Below, piece by piece: positions 45,551 through 56,552 of a stretch of DNA of 64,000 nt. The stretch comes from Notospermus geniculatus (Eukaryota; Nemertea; Pilidiophora; Heteronemertea; Lineidae). The notes under the pieces were generated by a model, which was given only the letters and a program-made list of their open reading frames with translations, was not told the DNA's origin and did not search any database. The DNA lies in the NCBI GenBank assembly GCA_002633025.1, contig NMRB01001107.1, positions 143,878-207,877 of the forward strand, given 5' to 3'. Position 1 is the first letter of the stretch, and the number at the start of each line of letters is the position of its first letter. The position numbers and the translations under genes are program-made.

Positions 45551-45845
45551 TGTATCGTAAGCAATGTTACGTTACGTTCATGGCGATGAAGACGACTAGA
45601 CGAGGGATAACGTTGCGTTACGTAACAGAACGCACCGCAACATAACGTGACGTACCGCGACGTAATGCACGCAACGAGCGGAAACATCCCGGACGTATTG
45701 GTAATTTAATGCAACGTTATACTTGTGAAGGCTTTGCACCGTGCCACAACACTTAACGTAACGTAACGTAACGCAACGCAATGTACCCGGCGTGCTGTAC
45801 ATTTCGTTACGTTATGAAACGTAGCGTTTCGTTACATTTCGTTCA
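45551..45845. repeat. Degenerate ACGTA/CGTTA pentamer-rich tract
   Basis: About 300 bp are dominated by ACGTA, CGTTA and CGCAA pieces, including CTTAACGTAACGTAACGTAA near 45750 and TTACGTTACGTTCA near 45570. It is unusually CpG-rich for this window. It is an interrupted simple repeat of (AACGT)n type. Confidence 0.7.
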
Positions 45846-45983
45846 GCCTTCTTCATCGTATCTCAAACGTGCCGTTCTTACTAGGATATTACTGAAGTTA
45901 CTAGGATATTACTGAAGAGGGATAAAGAAACTCGGGTCATCCCCCAAAATGATGCCTTCTACACCCCAAACCATCCTGGTAAC

Positions 45984-46370
45984 AATGAGGAACCCGCGGG
46001 CCGTTTATCCCGACAGGACTGGTCGGCGCAGCGATCGATGTGACCGAACCGACGTCATTGACGTCGTTTTGTGTGTTGACGTTGCGTCATGAAAAAATCA
46101 GCTGTACATTTTTCTACAGGAAAAAGTGAGATAAAGACGTTGCCGTTTATCGCCATCCTACCTCTTTATTTTAAGGAAAAAGCAAAGAAATTGCAGAAAT
46201 TTTCATCCGCGACAAGATGGTGTAAATTTGAATGTCATGCGACCGAAAAAATAGGGTTTACTTCACGCCAGAAGTTAATGGAAATGACTGGAAATCACGT
46301 TGAAAAAAGAAACTTCGGTCACATCGATCGCAGCGCCACGTCGTGACGTTAGTTCGTCCGGTTCCTCATT
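45984..46370. mobile_element. 387-bp foldback element related to family 6
   Basis: Left end AATGAGGAACCCGC and right end CGTCCGGTTCCTCATT pair, as do GTCGGCGCAGCGATCGATGT and ACATCGATCGCAGCGCC. The centre of about 230 bp is AT-rich and includes an open frame without recognised content. The AATGAGGAACCCGC start is shared with 18594 and 20911. Confidence 0.72.
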
Positions 46371-48625
46371 GCAGAGACGAGAGATGATAGCTCTCTCAGC
46401 TCATTAGCTACATGAGGGTTTAGTTGCCCGCAGACCTTATCATTCGATCAGTGGTGGGCAAGGGCTAATTTCCTCCCTACCTCAGGCGGGTGTCAAGAGT
46501 TAACTGCCGACATGTAACGCCAGGAAATGGGTGAATCATCAGCCTGGGGCCTTCCTGCCACTGATGCCGTCAATAACTCACTCATTGAGGCTGATCTTAC
46601 AGATCACGGATCATGAAGACGATCAGCTTCTCTCTTGTCTTGGTACGCCGTGGAATGGTCGAGGCCGGAGGTCGGGTGAGGCAACATGGTTGGTATGGAG
46701 CCAAAATATCTTCAGCATGAGTGATGGACAGTCGTACAAACGTGACATCTTTAGACCAGACGAGACGCTGGTGAGATTTGGACCTGGTACCTCCCGGTTG
46801 TTCGCCCACTACATCAACCGACTCTTTCGACGTTTTCACAACATAACAGAGATGGTGTCAACCGAAAACTCGATATATCGAGAAAAAATTCACCAACCAA
46901 GGACAGTAGCCAGCAGGATTAATTCTGATGTACGGGGATTTGAACAGGGTCCATACTCCTAAAGGTTCAAAGATTATTGCTGTTTAATTTAGTGATAATT
47001 CACGATGATCTTCCTCGGTGTATATTGACGCCTGACCACACAATGACGCCTGACGGGACGTGACTCGTGCAGGAGATCCCGTCTTAAATATCATAATTCC
47101 TTAATTCCTGAGTCACATATCATCCAAATCTCTTTATCGGTTGTAATCTTTGTATGAATAGCCCGGCACGAAGGGAAGGGTGTCCAGGGGGTTTTAACAA
47201 TACCAACAGCTGACTCAGGATGCTCAGGGAAAGAAAGGGAAATTATCTTTCATACCTGATCACAGCATCAGACAACTGCCAATCATGTCGAGAGAAGGAT
47301 AGGACTCAGCGGTGAGTGTGACGTGTGACGTCCTGCTTGCTGATGCTGAGAGGAAGGGGGAAGGCTAAATCAGCAAAGTAGGCCTACTCAACATTGCTGG
47401 GGTGGGTTCTACAAAACACCGTTGATGCAATTTTGGCGTTATCTCAAAAGTGACGTTAACTGCAATGGGCTTAACTGATAAACAACCGGGCCCTGGCCTC
47501 CAGCATTGAGCAGGGAGAGTGCGGACCCCGAGAGAAAGGTGAACGGTTTTCAATCATGAATCGAACCAACAATCTCACTGGTGACAGTGACTGATCTTTT
47601 CCTCTGCGTCGTTCTAAGTAACGCTACTCTAGGGTAAAATCTATTCAAATCCCGATGAAATGTACTGAGATATTCCCAGTATTCTTGGAGACGAAGCCTG
47701 TCATATGACATGTTGATACATGAGAAGAAGATGTCTCCACTCGACACCGAACGCGCCATGACACCGAACACACCATCATATTTCATGAATAAAATATAAG
47801 TGAAAATTCTTGTTACATGCCATTCAATTGAACAGATCTGATTGAGAAATATGAACATGCTACCATTTCAATAGATATCGTATTCATATTGGGCAGATCT
47901 TTAGAAAAATTCGAGACAAACTTACTTTAAAATTCTGAGGGCATTTCAACATTTTTTATGTTCAATTTTCTGTCTATTGAGACAAGCAGCGAGTTGAGAT
48001 GACTAAGAACAAAGAAAGAGTAGCTTGCATTCTGGTGTCAGGTTCTGTCGTCAACTTTTCCCATTAAAAGTTGAGAATAACTGTCACCAAGTTTCAATGC
48101 TTATGGTCTACAAGTCTATTTTATAATATTGAAAAGTCGGCCATTGAAAAGCACATATAGAGTCATTCGTTCAATTAAATTGACCAATAGCAGATGACCT
48201 GATGATGTCAAAGATGTCAGCTTGATTCGATTGTTTTGAATGTCTACGATAGATGGTCGTTGAAAAAAGGATCATTAAATACCGGTAACCACTTTTATTC
48301 CAATCTGTACTGCATCCTTAAAGATTGCAATTTAAAATAAAGGAAGAAATGACGCAGCAGTTTAGGTGATAAGAAAGACTTGAATTACAGCATTGAATTC
48401 TTCACAGACATAAAAATCCCATTTATAAAATCTCAAGCGGCGGAATTTAAATCCGTTATCGACTCCACGTCGAGTTTGAGCCGGCATAACCATCACTCGC
48501 TCGTTATTTCGTGTGACAATATCCACATCAAACATCGTTTATTTATTTTAGTTGCATAAAGAGTGAAGTATGTATTAGAATGATGATCCTGGGAATCTTC
48601 ATTGGCAAGGGATAAGGAAACTCAT
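46371..48625. other. Mostly non-coding; one weak minus-strand open segment
   Basis: A minus-strand frame at 47550-47858 (102 codons) has a plausible acceptor (TCATATGACAG at about 47700) and donor (TCACCA|GTGAGA at about 47580). The interval would encode an LRLQEYWEYLSTFHRDLNRF-type segment that I do not recognise. Nothing else is supported. The 143-codon plus-strand frame at 46531-46962 has no features. Confidence 0.3.
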
Positions 48626-48760
48626 GGGACTGTCTGCAGTACACATTACACTCAGCAGTACACATGGTACTGTGTGCAGTACACATTACTGTGAGCAGGT
48701 ACATGGTATTGTGTGCAGTACATAATATTACTGTGAGCAATATACATGGTACTGGGCCTA
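48626..48760. repeat. Minisatellite (CAGTACACATTACTGTGAGC)
   Basis: About three imperfect units combining TGTGCAGTACACATTA, CTGTGAGCA and TACATGGTACTG. It ends about 50 bp before the Mutator-like element. Confidence 0.7.
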
Positions 48761-48813
48761 TACTGGTACAGCATGGGCAATATGGTACTGTGTGCAACTT
48801 CATATTCAGTAAT

Positions 48814-49748
48814 GCTGAATGGGGCAATGTCGTCCTGGGTATACCTTATGTTTACCCAGGACCATCCTGGGTAATCATTTTCTTTACCCAGGTCAACGCT
48901 GGGTAAAGATAAGGATCCTTAACTTTACCCAGGTTGGAGTTCCCGCCGAATCGCGCTGATCGTACACCTGTGTCCGAGGATTGGTACTGCGCCCTCGAAT
49001 TAGGCCTAATTGTGTTATACAACATTTATGACATTGGTCGTTATGGAGCCTATAGTTGAACACCAGACATGGTTTTTGAAAAAAGTTCTGACCCCCAGTG
49101 CAGGACCACCGACAGCACAGTGCAGCAGCAGTCTGTCCACGTTCATCATCCGCAGCGTCTTCATTGGAAGACGTATACTTGGTCATTATCATAGATTTTT
49201 CGACCATTTCGATCATTTTGGCCATTTCATTTCACCCGTTTCGATCATTTCGGCCCTTTCGATTATCTCGGCCGCATCGATCATTTCGGCCATTTTAATC
49301 ATTTCGGCCACTTCATTTCGGCCGCATCCATCATTTCGGCCATTTCAATCATTTCGGCCACTTCATTTCGGCCGCATCCATCATTTCGGCCATTTCAATC
49401 ATTTCGGCCACTTCATTTCGGCCGTATCGGTCATTTCGGCCATTTCGATCATTTCGGCCACTTCAATCATTTCGGCCACTTCATTTCGGCCATTTCAATC
49501 ATTGCGGCCATTTCATTTCGGCCGTTTCGATCATTTCGGCCATTTTATTCGCGATTGCATCGTGACATGCGTAGCAAATTCCATCATCGGATGCAGTTGA
49601 ACGATCAGAGCGATTCGGCGGGAACTCCAAGCTGGGTAAAGTTAAGGATCCTCATCATACCCAGGATGATCCTGGGTAAAGAAAAGGATACCCAGGGTGA
49701 TCCTGGGTAAACATAAGGTATACCCAGGACGACATTGACCCATTCAGC
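48814..49748. mobile_element. 935-bp Mutator-like foldback element, 9-bp target duplication
   Basis: The inverted arms of about 148 bp (48814-48962 and 49601-49748) start GCTGAATGGG(G/T)CAATGTC and contain repeated CTGGGTA/TACCCAG modules, ATAAGGATCCTTAACTTT-like pieces and GAGTTCCCGCCGAATCGC. The direct repeat TTCAGTAAT flanks both ends (48805-48813 and 49749-49757). A 9-bp duplication plus long arms matches Mutator-like elements. The centre (48963-49600) encodes no transposase and includes the minisatellite at 49197-49553, so the element is non-autonomous. Confidence 0.85.
49197..49553. repeat. Minisatellite (TCATTTCGGCCATTTCAA) inside the foldback element
   Basis: More than 20 modules of about 11-18 bp built on TCATTTCGGCC occur with a higher-order period of about 55 bp. 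Open frames across it (repeating His-Phe-Gly or Ile-Ser-Ala) follow from the repeat. Confidence 0.88.
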
Positions 49749-49757
49749 TTCAGTAAT

Positions 49758-50875
49758 GTCCCTTTCCAAAAATAATTCAGGATATGAGGAATTCGTAAAC
49801 AGAAAATACCACCGACACACAGTGTATTTTTCTCAGTTTATATTTTCAACTTGAAAGAGAGGAAACAGTCTCCCCTTCATATGCAACTAGAGACGTTAAC
49901 AGCGAACACTTGGGCAACCAGAGAAGCACTTGACGTTACGGCATATTCTCATGGGCAACCAAATACAAGTCCATGTACTTGACGTTACGCCATACAGTCA
50001 TATTGAAAACCGACAAGTCTGCCTTGTTCCTACTTCATTTAAACTTAATGAGGAGTTGATGATGGCTGAGCTGACGACATCTGAGGATGTTCATCCGTTT
50101 TCAGGCGAGAAGTGAAATAAAACAAGACATGAAGAATTCGATAGCCGGCTTCCTGGATTTGTGCTGCTTTCGTAGAAATCTACACAAAATATTATACGAG
50201 TATTGCTGGGTACAGAGTATCTTGACTCGTTTGTATTGCTTACAACAAGTATTGCTTACAGTATGTTGTATTGCTTACAGTATGTTGTATTACTTAGAGT
50301 ATGTTGAATTGATTATGTTGTACTGCTTACAGTAGGTCTATGCTGTATTGCTTACAGTATGCTGTATTGCTTACAGTTGTACATTATTTCTTACAGTTGT
50401 AGGCCTACTTCTTCATCAGTATGTTGTACTTCTAAAGTATGTTGTTTGCTTCTGCAGACTTCGAGGGCAGGTGTGAACAGAATAGTCCAGAACAAAAACA
50501 ACAACAAGGGGACACGTGATTAAGATTTTTCTCCCAGGTCCCTTCCATGGGGCAGTAAGAGAGGAAAAAGAAAAAGAAATTGACTCTGTGATGTAGCTGT
50601 TTCATCATCTCTTATTGACCATTTCTCCTCTTCACATGTCCTCGAGCAGTCATCAACAAGACCCAAAAAGGCTCAACCACTCCATTAACTGTCAGAAAGA
50701 TGGCCAGTCAGCAAAGTTATTAGCTCAACTCATAGCGTCCTGCGGCAATTGAGATGCAACGCTAAAGTATTTCACAGATATTTGAAAATGTGAATGATGC
50801 ATAAAGTGGACCAGAAATGTCAATGGTAAAAGATTTGCAAGAATTTTTTGTCGTGTGTCACTTCAGATTTCATCG
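49758..50875. other. Non-coding stretch with a TA-rich minisatellite
   Basis: Besides the repeat at 50216-50400 nothing is recognised. Confidence 0.45.
50216..50400. repeat. Minisatellite (TATTGCTTACAGTATGTTG)
   Basis: About eight degenerate units of 18-20 bp. A full GTAGGCCTAC palindrome follows at 50399-50408. Confidence 0.8.
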
Positions 50876-51065
50876 AATGTAGGCCCATGCCATTGAGTGG
50901 ATGTAGGCCCGTGCCATTGAGTGGATGTAGGCCCGTGCCATTGAGTGGATGTAGGCCCGTGCCATTGAGTGGATGTAGGCCTCTGCCATTGAGTGGATGT
51001 AGGCCTCTGCCATTGAGTGGATGTAGGCCTGTGCCATTGAATGGATGTAGGCCCGTGCCATAGGC
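50876..51065. repeat. 24-bp minisatellite, about 8 copies
   Basis: Unit TGTAGGCCCGTGCCATTGAG plus TGGA, with CCC/CCT and GTG/CTG variants. The 24-bp length keeps frames open on both strands (an 8-residue repeat), which I regard as a side effect. Confidence 0.93.
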
Positions 51066-51390
51066 CTACTTGATATCAAACCAAACGTAGGCCTGTGTCA
51101 AGTTCTTGACGTCCTCAGCCAAACACTTTCAGACGAGTTGTTTGTGTGACAGGTGTGTGCCACGAAGTGGTTTGTATTGGTTCATCTTCCGATCAAGGAT
51201 TGTCTTCATTGATCCGCCGGACATCCACTTGCCTGATGCCGAAATTGATTCAGAATGGACTTCCTTCGATAACAGAACTTATGGATAGACCACAGTCAGA
51301 AAGATCAAAGCAATCTCTCTCTGCCTTCATCTTCCTTGAGATATACATGTATAAGAAATACACTTTAGTAAGTGTTGCAGAACTACCGCT

Positions 51391-51545
51391 ACTGGGAGGC
51401 GCTGTGAGCGGTTGTACCTTTCTCGTCCGTGTTGCACTGCGTCAAGGACGTCGTGACGCGACGTCATTGCGTTGCTTTGCTCTGTTTTCGACGTCTTCGG
51501 TATAACCGCTCACAGCGCCGACCTGGCGGGATAAAAACGAATGCG
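51391..51545. mobile_element. Foldback element, family 6 copy C (inverted)
   Basis: CTGGGAGGCGCTGTGAGCGG at the left pairs with CCGCTCACAGCGCCGACCTG at the right. The centre (GTGTTGCACTGCGTCAAGGA, CGTCGTGACGCGACGTCATT) is the reverse complement of the centre at 18660-18725. Confidence 0.8.
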
Positions 51546-52877
51546 GATTTCGCATTAAAAGTGGAAAAGATGATATTCACGGTATGGGTGTTTAAAATCG
51601 TGTACTCTCAAGTGGTGTAACGTCTTCAATTTATTGTCGACAAATCTTTAATATTTCGTTTCAAACCAGAAGTTGTCAAATTTTGATTAAGGTTTGTTTA
51701 TTCGATATAAAAACATGTGGTTACTAATCACTGATTCGTTGAAGTTTTATTTACTCCGAGAGAAATTATGCGATGGGACATTGGGAGAAATTCATCAACT
51801 GTTTAATTAAAGTGTTCAAAACTCAAAAATGACGAGGAGAGGATGTCTTCCAACTGTGGCTCATCATCTCCAATGGATGGAACCCCATCACCGATCAAAT
51901 TTCCTGCGGCTACATAAAAAAAAACATCATCAATGTTTCAAAAAATGAGGAGACATCTTTTAGATGGCATTACCACATGTGAGAGTTCTTACTCTGCTTG
52001 TCCTGCAGCGATGACTTCTAAAGCCATTGCATATCTTCGGTTGAAAGTGACACCCTAAGCTACAATGTATATCATTACTACCCTATTAGAATCCTTGTGC
52101 CTGAAGCAGAACACGTGTAAAGACGTGGCGACAATGAAATTGTGGACAATCAAAGAAACATAACATTGATATTGCCCCAAGCATCAGTGAAAACTTCAAA
52201 GGTGATAATGGGTGGCGTTGTTTTATGTTTTAGGTGATTACTAAGCGAAAGAAAAACTCCGTTCTGAAACGAACATTCCGATCAGAGGGGACGGCCGGGG
52301 TTGCTGTTCTACTTTTTCTTGTCGAGTGGCAGGGGCACCAAAAGGTTGAACGTTGAACGTGGCGTAGGGGTTTCTTACCGGCATTAGCCTTCGAAATAAG
52401 ATTCAATTTTCCCAGAGTCAGCATCTATTTTGCCATTTGCTGATATCCGCAGACCGAGACCCAAATGGACTGACCACCGGCAATTGCCGTAAATGCATCA
52501 TCCATACCCTGACTTTACAGAAGGTCAAACCATAGTTAGGTGGAAGTGGAAGCAAATTTTCAATAATTGGGCACTGCACTCCAAAAGGATGCTCTCGGAA
52601 CAAGATGGAGCCATCTCCGAGGATACTTCAAGTGCACTGAACTGATTTCTTGTGGCCAATATTTGCAAAGTGGGTAGATAGGGAGAGTGAGACATGAGCT
52701 AATAGAGTGCCGCGGTGTCTTATTAGCCTGCTCATACTATTGTCATTTCCCTTTTAAAGTGGTTCTATTTTCTGAGAGTGCTGTCTCGGTTTCTTGATAA
52801 GAGAATAAATGACTTTGATGAGAAATAAGTAATGCTTGGTATCTTGCCTAAAAAAGGTAGATTAAAAGGATACTTCT
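51546..52877. other. Non-coding stretch, nothing recognised
   Basis: AT-rich. No exon, repeat or RNA could be supported. Confidence 0.45.
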
Positions 52878-53247
52878 GTCTGACCAGCAACGACACGGCA
52901 AGTTGTGTCTGACCAGCATCAAGACAAGTTGTGCAAGACTGCTCGTATCTGACCAGCAACACGACAAGTTGTGCAAGACTGCTCGTGTCCAGCTACTACA
53001 CGATAAGTTGTACAAGACTGCTCGTGTGTCACCAACAACACGACAAGTTGTGCAAGACTGCTCATGTCTGATCAGCTACAACACAACAAGTTGTGCAAGA
53101 CTGCTCATGTCCGACCAACAACACGACAAGTTGTGCAAGACTGCTCGTGTCTGATCAGCCACAACACGACAAGTTGTGCAAGACTGCTCGTGTCTGACCA
53201 GCTGCAACACGACAAGTTGTGCAAGACTGCTCGTGTCTGACCAGCAG
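52878..53247. repeat. About 43-bp minisatellite, 8-9 copies
   Basis: Unit ACGACAAGTTGTGCAAGACT then GCTCGTGTCTGACCAGCAAC, with small length variants. The core ACAAGTTGT is itself a palindrome. Confidence 0.92.
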
Positions 53248-53813
53248 CGTAACTTCGGCTGTCACCAGATCGATATCATTGATCGAGTCAATGGATTGAT
53301 CTATCGTATTTTGGCTGTGTCCCTTGGGGAGTCTGCCACAGCTAACAGACAGATATACAACATTCCGTGGAAGATTGTGGTGAGATTTTGTCCATGAGTT
53401 GGGAGAACAGTGGATGAAAAACCTCGGCGCGGCCTGCTCTGTCAAGGATCTAGTCAACATTACAGAGTCAAGTTTGAGATCAGGAACCTAACGTTATAAT
53501 CGGCCTCCTGTGGTACCATCATCATGAAACAACTCAACCGAGTTCGTCTCGAATTTCGTTCCATTATCAAACACCACCACATTGCCTGGAGATCATTTAT
53601 TCATTTTTGTTGCCACAAGTCAATGTGAGAGTTCCCAAGCAGTCAATCGGCAATTTAGCCCGATATGAATTCCCAGCGCTGTGGGCCTCGGCCGGTGTAA
53701 CAACCAATACAGCCACCAAGATATTCCCTCATGCGTGACCAAAATCCATATCGGACCAGCACCAGTTGGCTAACTGCGCCTACGATGATTTATTTTCACA
53801 TTGGCAAGAACAG
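53248..53813. other. Non-coding stretch before the first 3'-cluster gene
   Basis: Nothing is recognised. If the gene ending at 55423 extends further upstream, its earlier exons may lie here or farther left. Confidence 0.35.
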
Positions 53814-55423
53814 AGGGCCAAAATTCAACTATTCTCACAAAAATCTGTGCCTGCGGCTACACCGGCGTTAAACCCTGTGGTAATGACAAAGAAGTTAAGG
53901 GCACGGGCAACCGATGAACGCGAGGCAGCAGGTCCACAGGAACCAAGCCAACCTGACGACCCTTACGGTAGCCACAGGGTGATCTGAGGGTCTCTGAGAA
54001 TGTCCTTCTCAGGCAGGTGTGAAAGGGTTAATATCAATATCAATCTGAAATCTTATACAGAATCTAATGAAAGAATGTCTGGTTGGCCTCCCCGAGATGG
54101 CGGAGAGGGAGCACGACAGACACCGTAAACGGTTTGAAATGAATCGCCTGTGGGCAGAAACATATTGGATTCAAATATAACTAGTAGTGAATACCCAAAG
54201 GATGGAAGAACAGCACACAGGACATGAGATTAGTTGGTAATATAGTCCTGCTATGATTTGAGTGGGTCCTAAATCGACCTGCGTCAGCCCTCGACATGTG
54301 CCGAATAAGGCCGAGAAGTATTTTGTCTGTATACGCCTAGCTTTAGGCTCTGTTATTCGACAGTCTGTGTGTTCCTAGCTTTATGCTCGTCGCTTGAAGT
54401 TCATTGGTTTCTTCTACTGAATTGGACGGTCTGAGTGATGTTGGACGCGAGGGAAGCAGACAACTTGCACAACTTTTGATTTCTTTGTAGCAACAGATGT
54501 AACGGTGTTTAATGCCCTGGTTTTCGTGTGTGTTCACTATCAGGAAAACATTGTTCTCAAAGAGTTTGGAAGGAAGATGGTGAAACCAATCTCAACAGCA
54601 TCGATAACGGAGAACCATCTGGGCAAGGCTTACATCCTCGAAGACGGGATTCAGTTAGAGGCCAAGATGAAGATTTGTCGTTGCAAGGACTTACCAGATG
54701 GAACAGCTCCAAATCCTGCTTCTGATGAGTAAGACCTAATAGCAGGACGACCGAATATAGCGAGGCCTACCGAACGCCCGAAAACTGGCGAGACATAAAT
54801 ACTGGACGCCCGAATCCAGCGAGACTTACTGGACGCCCGAATCCAGCGAGACTTACTGGACGCCCTAAGTCTAGCGATACTTACTGGACGCCCGAAGTCT
54901 AGCGAGGCCTAACCACTGGATGCCAGAAGACTGCGCGAACTAACTACAATGTACTGGACCCCGACGACTGGCGAGACCAAGCTACTGGACGCCCGAAGAC
55001 TGGCGAGACCAGACTCCTGGACGCCCAAAGACGAGCGAAGCCAAACTACCGGCACTGGACGCCCGCAGATTTTCGAGGCCTAATTACTGGACACCCGACG
55101 ACTTAACCACTGGACGACCGAAGATTGGAGACAATACGGAAACCCACAGGACATTGGCATTCTTGGGTTCTCATCCACCCCACCCCCTCGGACCCATGTC
55201 AGGGCAGGTCGCTGCATTGCATGACTTTCTTTTTATCAGGACGTTGTTCGCACAGCAAACACAAGATAAATGCAAGAGAAGGAGAACTTGGGGATCAACC
55301 TACAGTTATTGCCAAACACTTCAAGGACTTGATCTGGGCGTCGTCATCCGGACTGATGCAAGTTACAACAGGATTACAACACCTGTTGTCATTGACGATA
55401 AGGGCTGGAGTAGGCTGCGTTAG
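53814..55423 (+). CDS. Unrecognised spliced gene, 3' exons
   Basis: Two exons are well supported. Exon 54544-54728 follows acceptor TTCACTATCAG and ends at the strong donor GATGA|GTAAGA. Its frame begins ENIVLKEFGRKM, includes KAYILEDGIQLEAKMKICRC, and ends in phase 2. Exon 55240-55423 follows acceptor TCTTTTTATCAG, restores the split Glu codon, reads TLFAQQTQDKCKRRRTWG and continues through VVIRTDASYNRITTPVV to a TAG stop. The exact phase match and protein-like composition argue for a real gene. A weaker upstream exon, 53814-53978 (after GCAAGAACAG, donor CAGG|GTGATC, phase 0), would add 55 Gln/Pro/Lys-rich residues. The N-terminus is not found. I recognise no family; a cysteine pair (ICRC) and a basic KRRR patch are visible. 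No canonical polyadenylation signal was seen close downstream. Confidence 0.6.
54750..55125. repeat. Intronic minisatellite (ACTGGACGCCCGAAGACTGG)
   Basis: About 13 degenerate units of roughly 28 bp (ACTGGACGCCCGAA...CTAGCGAGACTT) fill most of the 511-bp intron between the two supported exons of the unrecognised gene. Confidence 0.88.
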
Positions 55424-56140
55424 ACCCTGCGAAAAGTCAAATCTGACACCGCACGCGTGCTAAGAGTGGGTCGGCCTTGGCCTGTTTGGGAAGACAACTT
55501 ACCAGTGATCCGTGAATGGTGTCCGGGCATACTATCCACTCCAACATGGCACCAAGAATTCGCCTAAAGTTGTTAACAAGAGTCACCGCTTCCAAAATCA
55601 CGTGTCCTCTTTATGAAAGAAAATAATATTTGCAGACGATACAAGAAAGGAGACGGTTATCGGCCGTCCAAATGTTGTAATGAAGCCCGGTACATGTCAT
55701 GGTAGATGGCAGCATCGCGCGGAGGGATTTCTCACCGTTGTGGGTCGGTTCTGGATCCAAACGCTGGTATTGGATCCGTCAGCTCGTAGAATTCATTTAA
55801 AATGAACTGGTGACTGAGCTACACGGAACCCGTCAAATGCTCGATGGGTGGAGAAGGTCTATCGTAGGTACTCAACATAGCTGTTGATGAGCCTGCACCG
55901 TCACAGGATGCTGTTTGGTGGCATGTGCTCGTATCCCAATTCCAGCGAGGTTTGGTCCCTTCTAGGGCCTACTAGGTCTCTAGTGGTTAGCAATGGAATT
56001 TGGTGGGAGATTAGCGACTTTTCTATCAAAAGGTGGCATGCGGCTGATGACACATTGTATTTGATTCCGTCGTTTCGAAAGCATTCTGTCGGATACGGTA
56101 TACCTTTACTGGAATCAAGTGGATCATCCATTGGCTGAAG
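55424..56140. other. Non-coding stretch downstream of the unrecognised gene
   Basis: Presumed 3' UTR and intergenic DNA. Nothing recognisable. Confidence 0.4.
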
Positions 56141-56326
56141 TAGATCTACTTCCACCACCCCTCAACTACAAGTAGTACTTCCACCATCCCTCAACTACAA
56201 GTAGTACTTCCACCATCCCTCAACTACAAGTAGTACTTCCACCATCCCTCAACTACAAGTACATGTAGTACTTCCACCATCCCTCAACTACAAGTAGTAC
56301 TTCCACCACCCCTCAACTACAAGTAG
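56141..56326. repeat. 29-bp minisatellite, 6 copies
   Basis: Unit CTCAACTACAAGTAGTACTT plus CCACCATCC. One unit has an extra ACATGT. It lies just beyond the predicted 3' end of the acetyltransferase gene. Confidence 0.93.
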
Positions 56327-56424
56327 TTTCAAGAAAGATACAATATGTCTAATGATGGAAATGAACACGTCATGAATGTTCTTTGAATCTTAACGACAAA
56401 AGACGATGTTTGACCATGACTCTG

Positions 56425-56430
56425 TTTATT
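56425..56430 (-). other. Candidate polyadenylation signal for the acetyltransferase gene
   Basis: TTTATT on the plus strand is AATAAA on the minus strand, about 120 bases after the stop codon of the 56553-58204 gene. Confidence 0.5.
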
Positions 56431-56552
56431 GATTGACATTCACTGATTGGCTGTGACGTCAGCAAAGTGAGAAGGACTCTAAAAGAAACAGTGAAAACTT
56501 CTTACCCAATAGGCCTACCTAAGGTAACCAACGTGAGCTTTTCACCAATTCA

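Noticed and set aside
49010-49600. 196-codon plus-strand frame with Ile-Ser-Ala/His-Phe-Gly repeats
   Set aside because: It lies in the minisatellite centre of a foldback element; the repeat explains the open frame.
50870-51079. Long open frames with an 8-residue repeat on both strands
   Set aside because: They come from a 24-bp minisatellite whose unit is a multiple of three; there is no splice context and both strands are equally open.
52878-53247. CRISPR-like array of regularly spaced repeats
   Set aside because: Units are contiguous without unique spacers and the DNA is animal; it is a minisatellite.
54058-54177. Possible exon after TCTTATACAG reading KECLVGLPEMAEREHDRHRK
   Set aside because: Protein-like, but the frame hits a stop with no phase-compatible donor before it, so it cannot be joined to the exon at 54544.
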